NCBI GenBank assembly: GCA_009599575.1
Contig: VWND01000018.1
Coordinates: 124,001-188,000, forward strand
Length of the DNA: 64,000 bases
DNA from: Blumeriella jaapii
Lineage: Eukaryota > Ascomycota > Leotiomycetes > Helotiales > Drepanopezizaceae
Reading direction: 5' to 3'
Shown: positions 11,088-20,694 of the stretch, piece by piece
How the letters are laid out: each line of letters begins with the position of its first letter
How positions within the stretch are numbered: the first letter of the stretch is position 1
Notes under the pieces: generated by a model
The model's database searches: none
What the model saw: only the letters and a program-made list of their open reading frames with translations
Told to the model about the DNA's origin: nothing
Program-made: the position numbers and the translations under genes

Positions 11088-12092
11088 TCACTTTATGGCT
11101 TTCTCGATCATCTTGTCTGCTGAGCTCGCAGCCTTCCTCCGCGTTGCCGACGCCATCACAAAGTCGAGATCCGCTTCGTGCTGAGACGCTGGCCAATATC
11201 TCCACTCCTTTGCATCAGATTTCCATGCGCGATTTGGCACATAGGCATCCAGCGTGTAATAATAGTCCCGATCAAGCGGAAAATCCAGCGACCGCGGCCC
11301 GCTGCGCTCGAGGAACAAGTCCGTTCCCGATGCAGCGTCTTCTGCAGACATAGGGAAGCTTTTGCGTCCCCCACCCTTGCAGTCCTTGTGGCGATGGATC
11401 GACCCCACGGTAGACTTGAGATGGCGTTCTAAGATCCTCGAGTACCACAGGGGACTTTGCAAGGCTTTCTGCACAACCCTCGCGTTCGCTCTCGTAAGCT
11501 GCTGGTTCCATTGCGGGTGCTTCCCAAACGCAATCATGGGGATCGGCTCCCCTCGATCCAAACTCGGCTGCCAGTGGGCAAAGTCGACCGCCAGATTAAG
11601 GTTATTCCAGGCGAGTATACAGGTCAAGCACGTGCAGATGAGGTGCGGATCCGCGGGCTTGATATGCTTATATGATCTGCAGTGTAGGTTCAATACCGAC
11701 AGTCTATCGTCGCTGAGGAGAGCTGGATGCACATCTTGGTCCACGTCTTGGAGTTGGACCGGCAGGGTGAAGCATCTGGACAGAATCGAATATCGACGCG
11801 CCACTATCTTCTGGCAGAGCGAAAGCTCCTCCGTGGAAATAAACTTTTGCCATGATCGATTCACTCGCCACAAGGCGAAGATATCGCTTGGTCGCAAAAG
11901 TATCAGAATTTCCGTGAGCAGTTCGGGGGGGAGATCCGACAAAGTGGCGTCCAGCTTCGAAGTCCTCAGCTCGCGTTTCTTCTGTCGTCGCTCGGTGCGT
12001 TTGGACCGGGAAGGAAGCGCTGCGGTAGAGTCAATCAGAGGTATCATCGCCGCCTCTGTCTCTATCGCTTTACTCTTGGAGTTCTTGGCCAT
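11088..12092 (-). CDS. F-box domain protein
   Basis: Single-exon 334-aa protein. An N-terminal lysine-rich stretch (SKRTERRQKKRELRTSK, residues about 29-45) precedes an F-box at about 50-95: LSDLPPELLTEILILLRPSD followed by IFALWRVNRSWQKFI. F-box proteins bind Skp1 and recruit substrates to SCF ubiquitin ligases. The rest has no repeat type I recognise (no WD40 or LRR), but several Trp/Cys-rich patches (LICTCLTCILAWNNLNLAVDF) are typical of fungal F-box proteins of unknown target. The start is the first ATG of the frame. Confidence 0.85.
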   Translation of the reverse strand: MAKNSKSKAIETEAAMIPLIDSTAALPSRSKRTERRQKKRELRTSKLDATLSDLPPELLTEILILLRPSDIFALWRVNRSWQKFISTEELSLCQKIVARRYSILSRCFTLPVQLQDVDQDVHPALLSDDRLSVLNLHCRSYKHIKPADPHLICTCLTCILAWNNLNLAVDFAHWQPSLDRGEPIPMIAFGKHPQWNQQLTRANARVVQKALQSPLWYSRILERHLKSTVGSIHRHKDCKGGGRKSFPMSAEDAASGTDLFLERSGPRSLDFPLDRDYYYTLDAYVPNRAWKSDAKEWRYWPASQHEADLDFVMASATRRKAASSADKMIEKAIK

Positions 12093-14905
12093 TTTGCGCG
12101 GTTGTTATGAAGAAGGAAGGTAGTTGTGGTGATGCCCATGTGGTCGAAGAGTGGCAACGTGGGGTGACATGGTTTAGCACTAAGCTTCGGACCTAAGGCG
12201 GAGCTTTTTCAAGGGAATCCCTCGCTACCTACGTCCACCACCATCGTGACATTCTTTTGATTCTTCTTTTGAAAACACCAACGATAAAAGAGCGTTCGGA
12301 CCTCCACTCAAACTGGTCGAAAATCAGGTTGTTACGATGTCAAGGGCCGGTGCGTGCTACAGAAAACAAGCAGCGTTCGCTTACAAAGATAGGGGTGTCA
12401 ACAAGCACTGGTCACGTGAGATTTCGCCGCTCCGTTTTAGTCATTTTGTAACAAGCCTGCTCATGAACATCAGATGATCTCGTTTCGGTGAGACACGAGC
12501 CGAACATTCTGGATCCCTCTCATAGCATTTTACCGTTCGGCGATTGGCCCGCTGCAGAGATGGTCAAGTCATAAGTGATAAGTGCAGCATCGCAGATTTT
12601 CGGGTCTCGCGGTTACATGCCGATGTGTACAGTTCCGGGTAACTTCCACTTCAAGGAGGTGGCTAAGGTTCAGTGCAGGTCTAGAATCGAACCGTCACAT
12701 TGATTTTTACGTTGCTTTCCAGAACATAAGATCTAATCTCTCAGCAAAAGCATCCAATCATCAGGTCTATCCATCCCAACAGTCAAGCTTTCCATTAAGG
12801 ATTAACTGATCAGTTAGGACATACATAAGCAAATGAGCTTCATTGCACAGAAAGCCTTCATTTTGTAATCTGGTATCATCAAAGTCCCTTCAAGATCTCC
12901 CAATCTGGCTCAGTTTCTAGTTTTTCCATAACGTAATTCTCTTCTGAACAAATATCAGGCCTTCTGTCCGGAGTAGTAGTAGTAGTAGGAGTGGTAGTAG
13001 TAAAGTAGTAGTGTTGATTTACGCTAGCGGATTACATCCGATTGACTGCCGTCCTATCACCTCCCAAGGGCTACGGAGACGTGCTAAGCTAAGGAATCAT
13101 ACATACAGTGAACTCGGAAGACAATACGGAAAAGTCATAGCCACTACTATGATCGGCTATGCTTTTCGCCGCCTTATGCGATGATTCGTCAACGAAAAGT
13201 ATAAGCGTGAAGCTCGGGGAGCGAAGCTCGAGCGAGAAGCATACGGCATCGACTCCGAGAGGATGATCTGTCAGTGGCGTCGGAACGCTGTAGAAAGCAT
13301 GGCCATTGGCAGGCCCGCAAAAAGAGCATCGTGATTGTGAAAAGGAAAAGAATTCCAATGTTCCGGTTTCACGGACCAGAAGATTGAAAGGGCTTAAGAT
13401 AGAAATGCACCCGTTGCACCAAGTGTGCAAGATAGTGGTTTACTCGGCCGCTTGTCGCTTAGCGGGGCCGTTCGCACCCTATTTTGTTCGAGCTGCTTTC
13501 GGTCAAAACAGGCAGTTAACGTTGCAACGGATCGTGTCTAAAAGACCCTGGTGACGTGTGCTTCTGTGCGGGGTCCCTCCGATGAATTGGACAACATCAT
13601 ATCAAAACCACCGATGAAATTGACGCTTTTGGATAAGATATGTGTCGAACACCGAATTTTGTTGAACGGAGGACGTGACGCACCATACGAGCAGAGAAGA
13701 AGAGGAAAAAAGGGTGAGCGAAACATATCTTTTTCGTACAGTATAGTAGGATCAGCGTAGCAGGATCAGTAGAGTAGGATGCCAAGCTTTCTCGACATCT
13801 CGGATACATTCCCTAGCGAGGGTGCAGAACCCGTGTCCTCCGTATAAAGATCATGGGCATCCCTATTTTCAAGCTCCGGAGCTTCGCCTTTACGGATGTT
13901 ACGTGCCGCTGTCAGATGAGCCTGCGGCTCTTGGCTGAGGCTAGGTAGGGCTAGCTACACTAAGTGCTGAGACTAAGTTGCAACCGTTGTATTCTTTACT
14001 TGTATTCTTTACGTCCTTCGCTGTTCTGTTTCGAATAAGTGTCACTGCCAACTTGGGGGTTTGTTCGCTTTTCAAGGACAGAAAATTGCTTTATCAGCAG
14101 TCGCTACTGCGAATCTTGAGTAGAATAATGAAGCTTGGTAGGGCGTTCTAATGTCTCTTGAACCCAGCCCTCAGGTAGATTTCAACCTTGGTAATCTTAG
14201 AACCAATAGGATGAAGTCCCGTAGTATCCAGAACTGGCCCCCGAATACCCTGATGTCAAAGCCATGGGTATGTGGGTGAAGCGCGAGCTAATGATCCTAC
14301 CAGGAGCTTGCACGGATCCAAGGGACCCTTGCCGAGCCACATTGCCATTATCATGGCAGAGCCCCATTGTCAAAAGCATGCGTGATTTCTTTCGAGTTAC
14401 ATCCGACTTGGCAGTACTCGTTCCGGTCCATGAAAAGTGGTAACGACCCCGTCCGTTCGTCCCGGAAATCAGAAGCCAAGACCGGAACGGTAGTCCCGGA
14501 GCTCTGAGTGACTCCTAACATAGCATAGCCCCAGCCAGGCTAGTCAGCTACGGAATAGGCTTGCCTTGAAACACGGACCCTTGAAGTTGGCTAGGAAGCT
14601 ATCCGAGGTGCAAGTCAGTCTGTAGGTCTTGAGACAATGAAGATACACATAGAACGAACAGTTGTAACTATTGTAATAGTAGCGATCTGTGAAGAAGAGA
14701 GGGATATCCTTTTGGAAATTTGTTCGTAGCTAACAGTTACCCAATATGACCTATCAGTTCCGCAGCATCGAGCATGCATGTAGGCCCGAGTTCTCGGTAC
14801 TAAGTAGACTTATTTCAAACTCCTTCGAGTACGTCAAGGATTATAGTGGAGTCCCAAGCATTTCTCCGGATGCGAGTCAACCGCCTTCCGGAGGCTCAAA
14901 TCTCA
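12093..14905. other. Long intergenic region with a GTA microsatellite
   Basis: No gene can be supported in this 2.8 kb. A short GTAGTA tract lies at about 12973-13010. Frames are broken and short, with no recognisable protein similarity. I see no terminal inverted repeats or transposase remnants. Confidence 0.5.
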
Positions 14906-14912
14906 TATAAAT
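14906..14912 (+). promoter_or_regulatory. TATA-like element of the beta-propeller gene
   Basis: TATAAAT lies 116 bp upstream of the start codon at 15028, a plausible core promoter for the downstream secreted protein. Confidence 0.4.
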
Positions 14913-15027
14913 CAGCATCTTCCTCTCCTCCTGGTTTACTTTTGTGTGATGTGTCTCCTCGCCCTTTCGAATCCGAACCCTCAAAGCCTTGCACACTTCC
15001 AGTCACACACGCGATCCGCCGACAAAC

Positions 15028-16341
15028 ATGTTGTTCTCTAACTGCCCGTCACTCGTTATTGTGCCCATTCTTGCGTTGACGATGAGTCCCAGCGTCGTTG
15101 CGCTGACCACGAGTTTCGGCAACGCCTTGTCGATCGTCAAGTCCATACCTTCCCGTCAAGTCCACGAACATGTCATGCCAAACTCGAAAGAGACCCATGA
15201 GTTAGCCCGCGTTCCCGGCACCAATTTCCTTCTGTTGTCGCAAATGACGGACGGCCAGCTTGTCAAGATTGAGCTGGATCCAAACACCGAAAAGCCGATC
15301 GCCTATGCGTCGTTTCTGATGGGAGCAAGTAAGAACTCAGGCCTACATGGAATCACGCCTTCCAAGCTATATCCTGGTCTGATGTAAGTAGAGAAAGCTA
15401 TCCAGACTTCTTCCTCCTTGTCGAGAATCACTGATTGGCTTCCTCTTTCTAGGTGGCTCACACTGCAGTGGGAAAACAAACTCCTGCTTGTTGACCCGGG
15501 CCAGAATCTCTTATCGGCCCCAGTCATCAAGCTGACTGTTGACATTCCTGAACCTGGGAACGGTCCACATAACATATATGAGATCGACAATCGCGTTTGG
15601 GCTGGGCTGAAAGACGCTTCCCCCCAGAACGGGAAGTATTATGTTTTCTCGGCCGACGTTTCGGACCTCAACTCCCACGATCTTCAGCCAACCTTATACG
15701 AATGTCTTGAGTCGCCTCTGTTCATCTTAGAAGAGCCCAACACCAAGTTGATTTACGTCACCCAGGATGTTTCCTCCTTCCTCATGCGCATTGACCTTAC
15801 CGCGGACAAATGGAGTCAGACGCTTCAGATACCCATCCCGGCCGAAGAAGGCAAAACACCTGTTGGTATGACTTCGACCTCGGGTGAGACAGGGGGTTTG
15901 TGGTTCAGTCTGGCCGGCGATGTTGATGGCGGTAGCGGGAGCTTTGGCCGCATCGGCTCGGATGGCCAGCTACATTTCTTCAAGCTTCAACAGCCTATAG
16001 GGAGACGGGCAGCGTTGCTACATCTCACCGATGCATCGACTCCGGATGGGCCGGCCCTGTGGCTTTTGTCAACGTCGTTGCTCAGTCACCAATCCCCTGA
16101 CGCTCTGATCCGGGTCGCCTTTGACAAGGACTCTACCAGGATCGTCAGCGAAGAGTACATTTTCCTGCCATCTCAAGACTGTTGGGCACACCGAATCGCT
16201 GTCCTGGATAAGACGGTCATGGTCTCTGAGATGAGCAACTTCATGCTTGCTCAGCTGACCTACGAGAACACAGTTGTTGGCGAGTGGATACCTACCATCA
16301 CTGAGCTGGGAAGTCGTGCATCGCGTCCTGCCCGAGCATGA
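15028..16341 (+). CDS. Secreted beta-propeller protein (SMP-30/streptogramin-lyase-like)
   Basis: Two exons (15028-15383 and 15453-16341) with a 69-nt GTAAGT..CTAG intron give a 414-aa protein. The N-terminus MLFSNCPSLVIVPILALT is a likely signal peptide, so the product is probably secreted or vacuolar. The body has repeating blade-like segments such as LLLSQMTDGQLVKIELDP, NGPHNIYEIDNRVWAG and MTSTSGETGGLWFSLAGD, the pattern of SMP-30/NHL/virginiamycin-B-lyase-like six-bladed propellers in fungi. Catalytic activity cannot be assigned; fungal proteins of this kind are generally uncharacterised. The family call is by overall look and should be confirmed by a profile search. Confidence 0.7.
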
Positions 16342-18546
16342 ACTTTTCACGGAAGCTCATCAGAGGCATCGGTTGTTATGGGGGGGGAAGAATCGATTCT
16401 TTTCGGTGGTCTGGTTCGCTTCTTTGTCTAAGTGAAATGGTGGGAATTTTGTGTTGAGATTTGGGTTCTATGTACATACATAGTAAGCGAGTGAGGTATG
16501 AGTATATCACGTGGCTGGTCGATAGCACGTGATCGCACGCGCTGGGCAAAACGGGCACCACCATGTTTTCCTGAACTGTAGATAGTTATTCGCTTTTCAG
16601 AGACCGGCAATACCATAATATTGCACGTCTCAACCCCCTTGTGTGCACACCTTAGTGATACTGTATAATGGTGATCTTTGGTATTCCTAGAACTTGGTGT
16701 GTATAGCTATGGCTGAGGCATGGACCCCTTCGAGCCCCCCTGCTACTGACTACCTTCAACGGGTAGAAGAGCAAGGCACCCCCCCTTAGATAGTACAACA
16801 ACTACGCACTCTAATTCATACCTTCACTCATTCTTCTTTTCTTTGTTCGGTGTCTTTCTAGGGCATTCTCTAGACTATTCTACCCACCGACATATGGCCG
16901 TATCAGTGTGGTTTTCCTACCTACTTTCCCAATACCACCAGCGAGAAACGTTACAATTCATGTCGTGCAGTGAGAGTGAGCGGATGAAGGCTTATCCCTT
17001 GCGCATTTGAAGAGCATAGGGAGGCGATGGCCTAGGGACTTGGCTGTTTACATATCACGCTTCTAATGCTCAAGTCAACGAACGTAAAGCAGTAGGCAAC
17101 ACTGATACAGGCAAACCAGTCACAAGTCTCTGGTTTGATATCACAAAGGGGGTGAGACAGGCCAAGTAACTGTCTTTCATTGCAGCTGTAACTAGCTGTA
17201 GTCTTGTTTAAATTGAAGTTATACTAACTAGCTCCCACACGCAGGCTGTACAGTACATATAGCAAATACCGATGGGTTCCTGATCTTGGAATCACGTGAG
17301 AAGCACGTGCCTTCGTTCCAATGCTCTGTGAATATGCATTCAAATCTGGTGAGGTCCTGTTTTGCTTAACGAAAGATGAGATTTCCGCAAGTCTCCAAGC
17401 CTCTTGATGAGCAAAAGCAGAATTTGATGTCAAGTATAAAAACATCTCTTGGGAACAACTATCGCCTTTTCTCCCACACTTCACACAATCATGACATACC
17501 AGAGAGACACAACCGAGTGCCTCCGAAAAGAAAGACATCACGTCGGATGCGGGAGGCATTCCTTTTCCCCTTGTCCGGGTCCTGAAGATCGGTATCGATC
17601 ATGCGGTAGATGCAAGTTTCCGAAGGCGTTTCTTAAACCTAAGCTGCAATAAGCCAAGGGCACGTGACGTTCCTGCCGTTTCCATTGTTTTTCAGCACAT
17701 TTCCGTTGACCCAAAAGCCGCCGCTTGATTCAACGGCGAACCCTCACAGTGCCTCCTGGGCAACAATGTCCTATTCAGCGATCTCCGCTTCCCAGAGACT
17801 CGGACGAAGAGGTCACGACTTTGCGAAATCCTAGTTGTTCTATCGAGCTGTATCTGTTTTGATCACCATGCTTTTGCATCAATTCAAGCCACTGAAAACC
17901 AACCGTTCTCACAAACAGACCCATTTTTCTAACGTCCTCCAGGGTCAACAGATCCTACCTAGCCCCTGTGTTGCCATATCGATTTTGTTCAAGATGATTC
18001 AAAGCAATCATTCACACCAGGAGACAAGATTCGCTCCCTGTCAAAGGGATCCTGCTTACAGGTATGCTAATATGCCACAGTACAGCACAGTACTGTAGAG
18101 ACAGCACAGATGTCCATCTCGGGAGGTAAAAATGCAAGCTGCCTACGCCAATCTTCAGATCCTCGTCCTTGGCTGTGCTCCCTTTATCTTGGCTGCCGAG
18201 GGGGGGTGGCAATCGCCTTCGGGCAGGTACTGTAGGTGTTTCGCAGCATGTCAACTCTCAAAAAAATCTCACATCACCGATTGTAAATCTACATTCCATG
18301 CAACCAGGCAGAATGCTCAAAGCAAGCAAACCACTCCGCAAAGTTGTAGGAAAGAAACCCAGGCATGCATTGATCCCTATCCGCGACGTAAACTCATCGA
18401 TCAATCGTATTAGACTGTCCGAGCCCGAACCAAAGTGAGGCAGAGTGTTGTAACTCCCCTCCCTCCCCCTACCCCATCCATGGCCATAGAGAATTTATCA
18501 ACACGTCCCTGCCACCCTCATCCCATTCTCCCCAGCCATGTCTCAT
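16342..18546. other. Intergenic region, no gene seen
   Basis: About 2.2 kb between convergent genes. Only short frames without recognisable similarity occur. A TACAGTAC-type motif cluster lies at about 18072-18095. Confidence 0.5.
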
Positions 18547-19406
18547 CTAAGCCTTTGCCTCGCAAGGATCCTCAACCGTCGATTGAATCGCCAGCTTGAG
18601 CGCCTGTTGGTTAGCGCCGACGATCTCCTGGGCCTTCTCGCCGTCCTTGAAGAGGATGAAGGTGGGCATGGCGCGGATGCCGAGCTCCTGCGCGACGTCG
18701 GGCACCTCGTCGACGTCCAGCTTGGCGAAGAAGGCGCTGGGGTACTCCTCGGAGAACCTTTGTTGAAAGCCATCAGCGGATATCCGTGGGCAAGTGGGTA
18801 GGTGCGGAGGAGAAGGGGGATGGGAGAAGTGGGAGGTGAGGATGGTTGTAGGAGGAGGAGGAGGAGGAGGAGGAGGAAGAGGAGATAAAAAGAGGGAAAA
18901 GAGAAAGTAGAAAAGACTCACTTGACAACCTGCGGCGCAATGACCTTGCATGGTCCGCACCAGGTCGCGAAGCAGTCGAGGATAACAATCTTATTGTCCT
19001 TGAGAGCGGCGGTGAACTCGGCCTTGCTGTAGGTACGCAGAGGATGGTTAGCATATTGCCTGGTGACTCTTCCCAAATCCTCACCCGCAGATCTGTCCGC
19101 AAATCCGCGGACCAAGTCCAATGTCGCTCGCCGTCCCTTGTGTCATCCCATAACCGTTCCTCACCGCAGCTGGCATCTGGCCTCGAAGCAAAGAGCAAAC
19201 AGAGTAGCACACACAACCCAAACAGGAACGTACTTTGTCAAATTGTGAACACCCATCTTTGCGGTCGTCGAGTGGAAGCCTCTCGATTGTTGGTTCGGGT
19301 TCTGTAGTAGGAGCTGTCTGAATGCCAATCTTGGTGCAGATGTCGATGATGATGTTGTTGTTGTGGTAAAGGATGTGCGGAGCAAGCGGGCGGGGAGGGA
19401 CATCAA
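18547..19406 (-). CDS. Mitochondrial thioredoxin with internal second start
   Basis: Thioredoxin, the small disulfide reductase that passes electrons from thioredoxin reductase to peroxiredoxins and other targets. Exons are 19406-19234, 19026-18922 and 18757-18547; introns are 207 and 164 nt, long for this window. The product is 162 aa. Residues 1-50 form a mitochondrial presequence rich in Ser/Thr/Arg with a cleavage-like RGFHST. Residue 51 is a Met starting MGVHNLT, the usual N-terminus of cytosolic fungal thioredoxins. The fold then shows [17 protein letters not shown] (WCGPC active site) and the cis-proline region [16 protein letters not shown]. The two starts could give mitochondrial and cytosolic forms from one gene; this is inference. 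Confidence 0.93.
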
Positions 19407-19650
19407 AGAAAGAGTTGAGAAGGGGATGGAAGATGGAGGGTGGAGGGTGGAAGGCGAAAGGGCTTTATGTAAGGGGGAAAGGCTCGATAAGCAGGGAGGG
19501 AAGGAGGGAAGGTGAATGTGTGGTGGGAGCTGTGAGGTGGGAGCTGTGAGGTGGATGGACAGTACTGGACTGGACTGTAAGAGTGCAAGTGTAATGGATC
19601 GAATGATAGGTGAATGAATGTTGCTTGGCCTTGATTTCTAAGCTCCGCCG

Positions 19651-19790
19651 TCGCCCCCGCCCCCCGCCCCCCGCCCTCCGCCCTCCGCCCTCCGCCCTCC
19701 GCCCTCCGCCCTCCGCCCTCCGCCCGCTGCCCTCCGCCCGCTGCCCGCCGTCCTCCGCCTGCCGCCCGCTGCCCGCTACCCGCCAAGCCA
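19651..19790. repeat. GC-rich minisatellite, 7-bp unit CCGCCCT
   Basis: About 140 bp of CCGCCCT units, exact in the first half and degenerating to CCGCTGC variants. It lies about 245-385 bp upstream of the thioredoxin start. Confidence 0.85.
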
Positions 19791-19804
19791 AGTCAAGCCA
19801 GCAA

Positions 19805-19884
19805 CAGCAATGCAACCCAACGCGGAGGAACGACACAATTCCTCAGGTACAGTATCAGCAATGCAACCCAACGCGGAGGAACGA
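19805..19884. repeat. Direct repeat, two 29-bp copies 51 bp apart
   Basis: Copies at 19805-19833 and 19856-19884 are identical (begin CAGCAATGCAACCCAACGCG). This is a local tandem duplication next to the minisatellite. Confidence 0.85.
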
Positions 19885-20694
19885 GAAAGTTACGTTGTAC
19901 GAGATAAAGACGAGGCAGGTCAGATCAGACTCTCTATTCAAGTGCTACGTAGTGGTCGCTTCGGCCACTCCTTAGGTATTATCGGTTTCACATAGGTTCC
20001 CAGTAGTATAACAAAACCACAAACTCGCTTGGTATCAAATCACGACAATTACGCTCGCTTGCTCGCAAAACCATCCCGATGAACATGCCATTTCCACCTG
20101 TTAAGCTCCTCCTTTCAACTTGATAATCGACCTAGCACCCAAATCCTGCTCCCCCTTTCGAATTACCCCAGACCCGAATCCAGATCCGAATACAAACTTC
20201 GAGCAAGCCTCTTCTTTTCCTGGTATCTCCCTCCCCGTCTCCACAACCCGTGACCCCCCTCCCCAAAATGCAAAAACATTAACGAAAAAAACAATACTCT
20301 AGTGCTGGTGGGGGAATCAATGATCGCCGCTTTTAAATCAAAAATCTTCCAAACATAGGGGGAAATGGTACGCGTGAGATCCATCGATCGCGCCGTCGGG
20401 AAAACGCGGAGCGTGGTGCTCGCGAAGGAGCTGCGGAGGAGACCAAATACTGGACATCCAGACATGAGGGAGCAAAGACCGGCGGCGGTGGGGGGCGGTG
20501 GCCGTAACCAAAGGAAAAAAAGGTGAAAAAAAAAATTTGGCTGCAGAGGCGAGGGATATGATCGAGGTCCAAAGAAATGAGGTCTAAAAGAGCGTGGGTA
20601 TCGGTATCGACGGGTGTGGCAAGGAAAGAACAAAAGGAGTGTCGTGCTGGTCTTTGCGTCTCATGTCTGGTGGTCGCAGTCATCTGTCCTCGCG
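19885..20694. other. Intergenic region, no gene seen
   Basis: This is the 3' side of the large disordered protein gene. Frames are short and low-complexity. Nothing else is recognised. Confidence 0.4.

Noticed and set aside
16342..18546. Search for transposon ends or a missed gene in the 2.2-kb gap
   Set aside because: No terminal repeats, target duplications or domain-like peptides could be found by reading.
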